Assembly (NCBI GenBank): GCA_002496485.1
Contig: DAJW01000146.1
Location: 1 to 8,389, forward strand
Length of the DNA stretch: 8,389 bases
Origin: Euryarchaeota archaeon UBA36
GTDB taxonomy: Archaea > Thermoplasmatota > Poseidoniia > Poseidoniales > Thalassarchaeaceae
Direction of reading: 5' to 3'
Below the pieces are notes generated by a model. That model made no database searches, was not told the origin of the DNA, and saw only the letters and a program-made list of their open reading frames with translations. The translations under genes and the position numbers were made by a program. Shown here one piece after another: positions 1-6,621 of the stretch; position 1 is the stretch's first letter, and every line of letters starts with the position of its first letter.

Positions 1-522
1 GCTTGGTCTGTAACTGAAGATATCTGTAATCGGATTGATGCTAGAAGCTTATTTGCAACACATTATCATCAATTGATAGGTTTGGAAGAAGATATCAAGA
101 AAATAAAAAATGTTCATGTTCAAGTCGCTCAAAGTAATGGTGAATTGAAGTTTCTTCATACTGTTGGCGATGGTCCTTGTGATGATTCTTATGGAGTACA
201 AGTTGCGGCTCTAGCGGGACTCCCTAGGAGAGTTGTTGAAAGAGCCTCTGAACTATTATTATTCTTAGAAAAACAAGCAAGAGGTGCAAGAGCGGGCGAG
301 TCTGGCGCACCTATTGCGCGTGATTTAGGTCAAGCAAGTTTGCTTGGATACCTTGCAGCTACTAACTCACCAAATGTTGCCAATGATGAGTATGAACAAA
401 TTATCGAACAATTGGAAAATATTTTTTCTAAAATAGATGAATTATCTCCAAAAGAGGCGCATGACTCTTTATATCGATTAAAAAGTTTAAAAAATAATCA
501 CGGAGGTAATGATAATGTCTGA
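1..522 (+). CDS. mutS: DNA mismatch repair protein MutS, C-terminal fragment (5' end outside the window)
   Basis: This is the last 173 codons of a MutS ATPase, which binds mispaired bases in DNA and recruits MutL. The frame is open from base 1, so the gene begins before the window. Visible are the end of the ABC-type ATPase domain with the H-loop FATHYH (fragment residues 18-23) and the family block SYGVQVAALAGLP (63-75). A helix follows (about 76-95), then a linker, then the small C-terminal domain with SPKEAHDSLYRLKSL. The linker holds QASLLGYL (111-118), which fits a PCNA-interacting PIP box; bacterial MutS has a beta-clamp motif in a similar place. The Walker A and B motifs and the mismatch-binding domain lie outside, so MutS1 rather than another MutS subfamily is inferred from the C-terminal domain and the adjacent mutL. 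The stop codon overlaps the start of mutL, indicating an operon. Confidence 0.93.
   Translation, partial: AWSVTEDICNRIDARSLFATHYHQLIGLEEDIKKIKNVHVQVAQSNGELKFLHTVGDGPCDDSYGVQVAALAGLPRRVVERASELLLFLEKQARGARAGESGAPIARDLGQASLLGYLAATNSPNVANDEYEQIIEQLENIFSKIDELSPKEAHDSLYRLKSLKNNHGGNDNV
502..506 (+). promoter_or_regulatory. Shine-Dalgarno sequence of mutL
   Basis: GGAGG lies inside the end of mutS. It is 8 nt from the ATG at 515 but only 2 nt from the in-frame ATG at 509, so it favours the start at 515. Confidence 0.75.
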
Positions 523-2527
523 GCCTAAGAAAATTGTTCAATTAGATGACAATACTATCGGTCATATAGCCGCTGGTGAAGTTGTAGAAAGACCCGCACA
601 GGTTGTTAAAGAATTAATTGAAAATAGTCTTGACGCTGATGCATCTCAAATTACCATTACTATTGAGAGGGGAGGTTTTGATTTAATTAAAATCGAAGAC
701 AATGGTAGTGGAATTAAGGAAACAGATTTACCTTTATCTTTAGACAGACATGCTACTTCAAAACTAAAGAATGTAGATGACTTGCAAAGGATAAATACTC
801 TTGGTTTTAGAGGAGAAGCCTTAGCAAGCATAGGCATAGTTTCAAAGTTACTAGTTGCAAGTAGGCCGAAAGGAAAAGAAGGCCGATGTATAAATATGAA
901 CTTTGGTGAAAAACTTGGAATTGATCCGTACGGAATGGCTGAAGGAACAATTATTGAAGTTCGTTCCTTATTCGAAAATACCCCTGCAAGGTTATCTTTT
1001 CAACGAAGACCAGCAACAGAAAATGCAAAAATTGTGGATGTAGTTGTTTCTCACGCCATGGCTAACAAACAAACTAGTTTTAAGCTGATAAACGATGAAA
1101 GAACTGTACTCGATGTCCCCAAGAGTGATTCGTTAAGCGATAGATTATATGATATTCTTGGAAAGCAAGCCAATCAACTAATAGAATTAAAAATTCCAGA
1201 AATTGATAATTCAGCGCCTGGTGAAGAATTGTGGAAAGGTTGGATTAGTACTCCTGATATCACTAGAGGAAAGGGCGATGATATCTATATTTTAATCAAT
1301 GATAGACCTGTCGCTTCTGGTCCATTTCATCAAGCCATAAGAAGAGGTTATCGAACAAGGCTGATGCAAGGAAGGCATCCTATTGCGGTTCTATCTTTAG
1401 AAATTCCTAATGAAGAGGTTGATGTTAATGTACACCCTACAAAGAGAGAAGTAAGATTAAAACACTCTTGGAGAGTTCTAGAAAGGTTAGAAAGAGCGAT
1501 AGCAAACACATTAGAAGAAGTACCTACTAATCCAGATTCTACTGGAGGAATAAAAGAATTACAAAGCCTGGTTTCTTCCGATGCCGAACCAGTTTCAAAG
1601 ATATTCATCCAAGAACCTAAGATTGATTCTTTAGCCCAAGCTGCAGGCCTTGATTTGACTACAAGTAGTTCTTCTATAGAGGATAAACAGAACCCTAAAA
1701 TCCCTTCTTGGGCAATTGCTGCTGGCTCTCAACTGAATCTTCATGGCATCGAAGCTGAAGTACCAAAACAAGATGCTAAGGCTAGGCCAATTTCATCTTC
1801 TCAAACACCACAACAAACATTACCTGGAATGAAAGAAAATCCAATTGCACCTGCTTTATCTCATGCTGAAAGAGATTTACACCGTCATTCAGAATGCGGA
1901 GTTTCAATTTCGCCAACCGATGAAATACCTCTCGATGAAGTAATCAATGACTTACCGGAAATGGAACCATTATCTCAATTTGCAGACTCCTATATTTTGG
2001 CACAGGCAGATGGTGAATTGCTACTAATTGATCAACACGCTCTACATGAAAGAATAAGGTTTGAGAGACTTAGGTATAACCAAAAGTTATGGGAGAGTCA
2101 ATCTCGATTACAACCCTTGGATCTTGACTTTGATGCAAAACAAATTGCTTTACTTGAATCTTCGCTTGAAAGATTGCGGCAAGTTGGATTTGAGTTTACA
2201 TATATAGATGGTAAATGGTGCATGGTAAGTGCGCCAAATTTATTATCAGGTGACGATGTTATTCCTTTCTTAATCGATTTATTGCAAGATTGTTCAGAAG
2301 ATGGAGCGCCACTTGAAACAGTTGAAAATCGAAAAGATCATCTCGCTTTCCTAAATGCTTGTAGAGGTTCTGTTAAGGCAAATCAAAAATTAACTCTTCC
2401 AGAGATGAGAAGGCTTCTAGATGATATGAGAAAAATTCCAAACCCTTGGGCATGCGTTCATGGAAGACCTACTGCTCTAAGACTACCTATTGATTCTCTT
2501 GATCATCATTTTGGAAGACATGGTTAA
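515..2527 (+). CDS. mutL: DNA mismatch repair protein MutL, endonuclease-type
   Basis: MutL couples mismatch recognition by MutS to strand incision. The protein has 670 residues. The N-terminal GHKL ATPase shows ENSLDA (36-41), DNGSGI (62-67) and GFRGEAL (97-103), and a later VNVHPTKREV block. A low-complexity Ser/Pro/Gln-rich linker (roughly 340-470) leads to the C-terminal dimerisation domain. That domain has the nicking-endonuclease motif DQHA-x2-E-x4-E (506-517), ACR (615-617), a CxHGRP site (647-652) and a terminal FxR (FGR, 666-668). E. coli-type MutL lacks these motifs, so strand nicking by MutL itself is expected. QSRLQP (529-534) fits the clamp-binding pattern Qxx(I/L)xP of bacterial MutL. 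The ATG at 515 is chosen over 509 because of the GGAGG spacing. It overlaps mutS by 8 nt (translational coupling). The stop codon shares TTAA with the aroA stop on the other strand. Confidence 0.97.
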   Translation: MSEPKKIVQLDDNTIGHIAAGEVVERPAQVVKELIENSLDADASQITITIERGGFDLIKIEDNGSGIKETDLPLSLDRHATSKLKNVDDLQRINTLGFRGEALASIGIVSKLLVASRPKGKEGRCINMNFGEKLGIDPYGMAEGTIIEVRSLFENTPARLSFQRRPATENAKIVDVVVSHAMANKQTSFKLINDERTVLDVPKSDSLSDRLYDILGKQANQLIELKIPEIDNSAPGEELWKGWISTPDITRGKGDDIYILINDRPVASGPFHQAIRRGYRTRLMQGRHPIAVLSLEIPNEEVDVNVHPTKREVRLKHSWRVLERLERAIANTLEEVPTNPDSTGGIKELQSLVSSDAEPVSKIFIQEPKIDSLAQAAGLDLTTSSSSIEDKQNPKIPSWAIAAGSQLNLHGIEAEVPKQDAKARPISSSQTPQQTLPGMKENPIAPALSHAERDLHRHSECGVSISPTDEIPLDEVINDLPEMEPLSQFADSYILAQADGELLLIDQHALHERIRFERLRYNQKLWESQSRLQPLDLDFDAKQIALLESSLERLRQVGFEFTYIDGKWCMVSAPNLLSGDDVIPFLIDLLQDCSEDGAPLETVENRKDHLAFLNACRGSVKANQKLTLPEMRRLLDDMRKIPNPWACVHGRPTALRLPIDSLDHHFGRHG

Positions 2528-3906
2528 TTCTGCTTAGAAAACCTTTCAATGAATTTTTCATCGGCAATTTTCTGTAAACCATTTCCATCAATGTTTGCTC
2601 CTACCGAGCATGCTAATATGTATGCTGACATGAAGATTCTGTGATCACCAAAGGTTTCGACCAATCTATCCGGAATCATTGGTTCTTGATTCCCTGGAAT
2701 GAATAAGCAATCATCTAATAACTCGCATTTCATACCAAAAAATTCGAAAAGTCGTTTAGTTGATTTCAATCTATTACTCTCCTTAAATGACGTATGAAGA
2801 GCGCCAGTAATTCTACCTCCAGAAGCAAATCCTAACATCAAACTTAGAGGAGTAATAATATCATTACAATTAGTTATATCAACCTCTATAGAAACGCCAT
2901 CATGGGACTTGGTTAAATTATTTCCATCCCACTTAATTCCAATACTTTCTGAAATATCAAAAAGAATTTCATGACCGATGCAATCTTCTTTCTTTGGCCA
3001 ACCACTCATATCAACTGAAGCATCTAAACAAGAAGCTGCAAGCATAGCAAAACTAGCCATTGATGCATCTTTAGGAATTTCAATTTTTGGTTTCAAATCT
3101 AAATTCCATGGATTAATTTCCAATCTATTTTCATCAAAAGTAATTTCAGCACCACTAGAATTACACATATCAAGAGATAGTCTCCAATGCCGATTAGAAA
3201 CTGGAGATCCTTCAAATTCGATTACGAGTTGATGTTCTAAAGCTGCGGATGAAAGTATCCAAGCAGATAGGGGTTGACTTGATTTAGAAACATCAAGGGT
3301 TAATGTTCTAATATTAACTTCATTGAACCATGGTCCATTAATTATAACCGGAAGACGAAAATCTTCTTGCAAAAATGAAACTTTAACACCAGTATTGGTC
3401 ATTGAATCCCATAAGGACTTTGTATCTCTTTTTCGAATTGATAGATCACCATCAATAATCACCTCAAAGTCAAATCTTGCACATAAAATTGAAATCAATC
3501 TTAAGGTAGTACCGGAATTACCTACGTCAAGTTTACCCTCTGGTTTTTTGAATCCATGAATTCCAACTCCATGCACAATTATTGAATAAATCTCTTCTCC
3601 TATCAACTCTTTACCGAGAGGTGATTTTTTACCATTCAAGTCTATTTTTTCCATTTTCACTCCTAATTCAATCAAACAATTTTTCATCGAATTTACATCA
3701 TGACCAGAATTTTTTATTCCTGTTATCTCTGTAGTATTTTGACTTTGAGAGGCTAGTAATAATGTACGAATTGCATGACTTTTTGAGGGCGGTAAATCCC
3801 ATGAAATTGTTTTTTTAGTAGAGAGAGATCTAACTTTTATTGAATTAGGAATAGATTTGAGGTTATTTGGAGAACCGTCTTGGTCCAACTCCTCACCACT
3901 AGCCAT
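2524..3906 (-). CDS. aroA: 3-phosphoshikimate 1-carboxyvinyltransferase (EPSP synthase), divergent
   Basis: This is the sixth step of the shikimate pathway: it transfers the enolpyruvyl group of PEP to shikimate-3-phosphate in the cytoplasm, for aromatic amino acids. The protein has 460 residues, slightly longer than usual (about 430). Family blocks in order are PPSKS (39-43, PEP/S3P-binding lysine), GNSGTTLR (129-136), SSQ (209-211), DASMAS (280-285), Asp349 in NDIITP (likely catalytic), KESNR (375-379) and GDHR (420-423). Several usually fixed residues differ. KESDR reads KESNR, the SxPY segment reads SNRHW, and the C-terminal SK(T/S)(F/Y)P block reads DEKFIERF, so the late active-site lysine is missing or shifted by one. 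The frame stays open to an ATG at 3981, but that start would run into moaA. The ATG at 3906 leaves a normal divergent spacer and is preferred, although no strong ribosome binding site precedes it. Confidence 0.93.
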   Translation of the reverse strand: MASGEELDQDGSPNNLKSIPNSIKVRSLSTKKTISWDLPPSKSHAIRTLLLASQSQNTTEITGIKNSGHDVNSMKNCLIELGVKMEKIDLNGKKSPLGKELIGEEIYSIIVHGVGIHGFKKPEGKLDVGNSGTTLRLISILCARFDFEVIIDGDLSIRKRDTKSLWDSMTNTGVKVSFLQEDFRLPVIINGPWFNEVNIRTLTLDVSKSSQPLSAWILSSAALEHQLVIEFEGSPVSNRHWRLSLDMCNSSGAEITFDENRLEINPWNLDLKPKIEIPKDASMASFAMLAASCLDASVDMSGWPKKEDCIGHEILFDISESIGIKWDGNNLTKSHDGVSIEVDITNCNDIITPLSLMLGFASGGRITGALHTSFKESNRLKSTKRLFEFFGMKCELLDDCLFIPGNQEPMIPDRLVETFGDHRIFMSAYILACSVGANIDGNGLQKIADEKFIERFSKQN

Positions 3907-3997
3907 GACAATTCCACTCAACCATACAACATCAAACCTTGTAAAACAATTCAATAACCTAATCGATGTAGAATTGTACATGAGATTGGAGGATTTG
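3907..3997. promoter_or_regulatory. aroA-moaA divergent intergenic region with three copies of ACAATTCNA
   Basis: About 90 bp separates the chosen starts of aroA (-) and moaA (+) and must hold both promoters. ACAATTCNA occurs three times: at 3908-3916 and 3946-3954 on the + strand, and at 3969-3977 on the - strand. The second and third form a spaced inverted repeat. No convincing TATA box is visible for either gene. The repeats could be an operator or chance in AT-rich DNA. Confidence 0.4.
3988..3992 (+). promoter_or_regulatory. Shine-Dalgarno sequence of moaA
   Basis: GGAGG lies 5 nt before the ATG at 3998. It follows the other in-frame ATG at 3980 and so lies inside the longer version of the gene. 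This decides for the start at 3998. Confidence 0.7.
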
Positions 3998-4987
3998 ATG
4001 GGTAGGCCTCTCAGAGATCTCAGAATTTCTGTTACTGATAGGTGTAATTTTAGATGTACTTATTGCATGCCCAAAGAACACTTTGATTCAAACTATAATT
4101 TCCTGCCCAAAAGTCAAATAATTTCTTATGAGGAAATTATTCTAATTGTTAAATCAATGCTCCCCCTTGGACTTAGTAAGGTAAGAATTACTGGTGGAGA
4201 GCCTTTGTTGAGAAAAGATATATGCAGCCTAATTTCCATGATAAGAAACTTAGATGAAAATCTAGATATTGCCATGACTACAAATGGAGTACTGCTAAAA
4301 AATAATATTCAATCTCTTAAAGAAAGTGGATTAGACAGAGTTACAGTAAGTCTTGACGCAATAGATAATGACCTGTTCCAAGAGATAACTGATTCTAAAT
4401 TTGAAGTTAGTCAAGTTATTGAAGGAATAAAATCCGCAATTGATTGTGGTTTAGAAGTTAAAATAAATTCAGTAATCAAGAGAAATAAAAATGAGTCCGA
4501 AATAAATAAACTGATTGAAACTTCTATAGAATACAACATTCCTGTAAGGTTTATTGAATTCATGGACGTTGGAACAACTAATTCTTGGGAATTAGACTCT
4601 GTATTCACGGGAGAGGAAATTAGGAATATTATTCAAAAACAATTTGGACCGTTAACAAAGACTAAACCAAATTATTACGGCGAGGTTGCTAAACAGTGGA
4701 AAATGGCTAGACATGATTTGGATATTGGATTTATTGAATCAATAAGTTCTCCATTCTGTGGGACATGTACAAGAGCAAGGATTTCATCAAATGGTAAATT
4801 ATTCACGTGCCTATTTTCAGAACAAGGTTTTGACTTACTTAGCCTAATTAGAATGGAAGCAGATGAACAAGACCTCTCTCAAGTTATTAGCGATATTTGG
4901 AATAAAAGAAAAGATAGATATTCAGAGAAAAGAAAAGATAGCACAAAAATTTCTAATCCAGTAGAAATGTCATATATAGGAGGTTAA
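3998..4987 (+). CDS. moaA: GTP 3',8-cyclase MoaA (radical SAM, molybdenum cofactor biosynthesis)
   Basis: MoaA carries out the first step of molybdopterin synthesis, converting GTP to 3',8-cyclo-7,8-dihydro-GTP with two [4Fe-4S] clusters. The protein has 329 residues, the normal family length. The N-terminal radical SAM cluster is Cys16, Cys20 and Cys23 in CNFRCTYC, followed by the SAM-binding TGGEP block. The substrate-binding C-terminal cluster is C254-x2-C257-x13-C271. The protein ends in Gly-Gly (328-329), the conserved tail needed for activity in characterised MoaA. All key residues appear intact. The frame extends upstream to 3857, but the first 47 codons do not resemble the family and overlap aroA. 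A start at 3980 is possible: it resembles bacterial MoaA with a few more N-terminal residues, but lacks a ribosome binding site. No other molybdopterin gene lies nearby. Confidence 0.97.
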   Translation: MGRPLRDLRISVTDRCNFRCTYCMPKEHFDSNYNFLPKSQIISYEEIILIVKSMLPLGLSKVRITGGEPLLRKDICSLISMIRNLDENLDIAMTTNGVLLKNNIQSLKESGLDRVTVSLDAIDNDLFQEITDSKFEVSQVIEGIKSAIDCGLEVKINSVIKRNKNESEINKLIETSIEYNIPVRFIEFMDVGTTNSWELDSVFTGEEIRNIIQKQFGPLTKTKPNYYGEVAKQWKMARHDLDIGFIESISSPFCGTCTRARISSNGKLFTCLFSEQGFDLLSLIRMEADEQDLSQVISDIWNKRKDRYSEKRKDSTKISNPVEMSYIGG

Positions 4988-5475
4988 TATTCAATCTCAG
5001 ATAATTGAGTATCAAATAATAGTGTATTTGAACTTAAATCAACCAACTTCAATTTCCATTCTCCATTATCAGAACCAATACTGTTTGAATCGATTACAAA
5101 ATAGTCACCTTTGGTCACTGAATAACCTGCATCTCGATCATGGAAAGAAACATTAGAACCTATAACCCCGTAGACATCTGAATCACTGACAAATCCAGAA
5201 ATTTTTGTTCCATCACTTGAGGAAATCAATTGATATTCCAGTTGTGATGGATCTAATGCCTGGTCTAGACTTGTAAGTCTAATAACATGAAATCCATTGG
5301 ATAATCCTCTAACACTAACCGATGCTTCGGGTGATGATTTCTCGACTGAAGTCAAGGCACCTTGCATCATCACAAAGACCATACTTGAGAGCATTACTGT
5401 AATTGCAAGAAGAAGAACTGTTGCGATAACCGGGCTAACGGCACGCTCATCATTGATGATTGTGTCTCGGCCCAT
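4984..5475 (-). CDS. archaeal type IV pilin-like protein
   Basis: This is a probable secreted or surface-anchored pilin subunit of 163 residues. It has a short charged leader (residues 1-12) ending in ERA. The hydrophobic helix VSPVIATVLLLAITVMLSS (from residue 13) and its continuation to about residue 37 match the archaeal pilin N-terminal domain (PF07790-like). Positions 11-14, R-A|V-S, fit the prepilin peptidase pattern [KRDE][GA]|x[..S], so cleavage after Ala12 is expected. The rest is Ser/Asp-rich and looks like a beta-rich extracellular domain with no recognisable fold. An ATG at 5514 would give a 13-residue longer leader. A TATA box at 5524-5532 puts transcription start near 5503, which excludes that ATG and supports 5475. 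The gene follows the prenyl synthase gene and converges on moaA with a shared TTAA. No pilus assembly ATPase, membrane subunit or peptidase gene is nearby. Whether it forms adhesive pili is unknown. Confidence 0.85.
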   Translation of the reverse strand: MGRDTIINDERAVSPVIATVLLLAITVMLSSMVFVMMQGALTSVEKSSPEASVSVRGLSNGFHVIRLTSLDQALDPSQLEYQLISSSDGTKISGFVSDSDVYGVIGSNVSFHDRDAGYSVTKGDYFVIDSNSIGSDNGEWKLKLVDLSSNTLLFDTQLSEIEY

Positions 5476-5523
5476 ACATGCCTGTAGACTGGATAACACT
5501 TGAACCAACCGCATATATTCTAC

Positions 5524-5532
5524 AAAATTATA
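5524..5532 (-). promoter_or_regulatory. TATA box of the pilin-like gene
   Basis: On the - strand this reads TATAATTTT, preceded by AACC. It lies in the 86 bp between the prenyl synthase stop and the pilin ATG at 5475. Usual archaeal spacing would place the transcription start near 5503 and give a leader of about 28 nt. Confidence 0.5.
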
Positions 5533-5544
5533 GGTTTTAGCAGC

Positions 5545-5551
5545 AAAAAAA
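5545..5551 (-). terminator. oligo-T terminator after the prenyl synthase gene
   Basis: Seven consecutive T on the - strand lie about 10 nt after the stop codon of the prenyl synthase gene and just upstream of the pilin TATA box. Archaeal RNA polymerase terminates on oligo-T tracts, so this may separate the two transcripts. No hairpin is needed or seen. Confidence 0.4.
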
Positions 5552-5561
5552 TTTCCTCGAA

Positions 5562-6539
5562 TTATAATTTCCTCTTGGTTATGTATTCCGAAAGGGCATA
5601 TAGGTGCTGCTTGATTTCAGAATCATCAAAAATATCTAAATTTTTCATTGCTCGGTCAAAATGATTTTGAATCAAAATTTCAGTATAAGAGAAACTATCT
5701 GATTTTTCAAGTAAAGCAATCAATTCGTCAAATAAATCATAACTGAAATTACTGATTATTTCAGCTAAACGTTCTCTATTTTTACCGTGGTGTATAGTTA
5801 GTGAATGAATTAATGGAAGCGTCATTTTCCCCTCAAAAACATCGGATCCTCTTGGTTTACCAATCGATTCATCACCTTTCAAGTCGAGTAAGTCATCAAC
5901 CAACTGATATGCAATACCGATTTCCATTCCAAAATTTGCAAGTGCTAATTTTTTCTCTTCAGAAGCCCCAGCAATAATTGCAGCAGAATGACAGCCACCT
6001 GAAAAGGGACCTGCTGTTTTCCCACGAACTATATCTAGATAATCTTCAGGAGTAGTTTTCAAATTATTTATGTGTTCTATTTGAGAAAATTCTGAAACTG
6101 CAATCTCTGAACAATAATTTCCAATGATTGTGACTATTTCTTGGTTATACCTTCCACCCAAAGCATAACCTTGAACGAATAGCCAATCTCCTACGATTAT
6201 TGCTTTAGCTAAACCGTGTTCTGTATGAATAGTTGGAACTCCTCTTCTATGAGTTGCTTCATCATAAATATCATCATGAACTAATGTTGCAGTATGTAAG
6301 AATTCGAATGCCTTCGCTAAGGGCATTAAATCGTCGGGATTTTTTCCACCCGCTAATTCATATGCTAGAAACATCATTATTGGTCGTAAACGCTTTCCTC
6401 CAGCAAGAAGCATTCTACCCGCTAATTCAACTACTTCACCTGAATTTACCCTAGAAGCAATCATTTCTTCTAATGACTGTTCAATTTCATTCCTCAACTC
6501 TTCGAAACGATTTTGACTACCCTCGGAAATCTGCGCCAT
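5562..6539 (-). CDS. trans-isoprenyl diphosphate synthase (GGPP or longer-chain polyprenyl synthase)
   Basis: This enzyme condenses isopentenyl diphosphate onto an allylic diphosphate, giving isoprenoid chains for archaeal lipids or quinone tails. The protein has 325 residues, typical for the family. Motifs are GGKRLRP (47-53), the first Asp-rich motif DDIYD (89-93) followed by HRRG, RGKTAG with Lys174, and the second Asp-rich motif DDLLD (215-219). All catalytic residues are present. Product length is uncertain. The fifth residue before DDIYD is Ala84, where short-chain archaeal GGPP synthases usually carry an aromatic stop residue. The surrounding EFLHTATLVHDD resembles bacterial long-chain synthases such as IspB. 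The start at 6539 is chosen because GAGG stands 4 nt before it and the resulting length is normal. An in-frame ATG at 6665 would add 42 unfamiliar residues and overlap the divergent HMBS-like gene. The pilin-like gene lies downstream on the same strand. Confidence 0.93.
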   Translation of the reverse strand: MAQISEGSQNRFEELRNEIEQSLEEMIASRVNSGEVVELAGRMLLAGGKRLRPIMMFLAYELAGGKNPDDLMPLAKAFEFLHTATLVHDDIYDEATHRRGVPTIHTEHGLAKAIIVGDWLFVQGYALGGRYNQEIVTIIGNYCSEIAVSEFSQIEHINNLKTTPEDYLDIVRGKTAGPFSGGCHSAAIIAGASEEKKLALANFGMEIGIAYQLVDDLLDLKGDESIGKPRGSDVFEGKMTLPLIHSLTIHHGKNRERLAEIISNFSYDLFDELIALLEKSDSFSYTEILIQNHFDRAMKNLDIFDDSEIKQHLYALSEYITKRKL

Positions 6540-6543
6540 AATA

Positions 6544-6547
6544 CCTC
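6544..6547 (-). promoter_or_regulatory. Shine-Dalgarno sequence of the prenyl synthase gene
   Basis: GAGG on the - strand lies 4 nt before the ATG at 6539. It supports the short start over the in-frame ATGs at 6647 and 6665. Confidence 0.55.
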
Positions 6548-6585
6548 GTGGTAGGGTGCCCTTCTTAACCAATGGTCTACGCCCA

Positions 6586-6609
6586 TAGAATGCTAGGAGA
6601 GATTCTAGC
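6586..6609. repeat. small imperfect inverted repeat in the divergent spacer
   Basis: TAGAAT (6586-6591) pairs with ATTCTA (6602-6607), and the nested GCTAG (6592-6596) pairs with CTAGC (6605-6609). The two pairings are alternatives. It lies between the divergent prenyl synthase and HMBS-like genes, where their promoters must be, and could be a regulator site. No TATA box was recognised here. Confidence 0.25.
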
Positions 6610-6610
6610 C

Positions 6611-6614
6611 GAGG
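6611..6614 (+). promoter_or_regulatory. Shine-Dalgarno sequence of the HMBS-like gene
   Basis: GAGG lies 7 nt before the GTG at 6622. It is 16 nt from the next in-frame ATG at 6631, so the GTG start is preferred. Confidence 0.55.
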
Positions 6615-6621
6615 CGATTTT

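Noticed and set aside
73..75. TTG at 73 as the start of a separate short gene
   Set aside because: The same frame is open from base 1 and encodes the MutS H-loop upstream of it, so this is an internal codon of mutS.
1729..1746. QLNLHG in the MutL linker as a sliding-clamp motif
   Set aside because: It has no aromatic residue at the end and sits in low-complexity linker. QSRLQP in the C-terminal domain is the better candidate.
3907..3981. Longer N-terminus for AroA starting at the ATG at 3981
   Set aside because: The 25 extra residues would remove the divergent promoter region and reach into moaA. The protein is already longer than usual from 3906.
3857..3997. Longer N-terminus for MoaA starting at 3857
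   Set aside because: The extra 47 residues do not resemble the family and overlap the aroA coding sequence. GGAGG stands correctly before the ATG at 3998.
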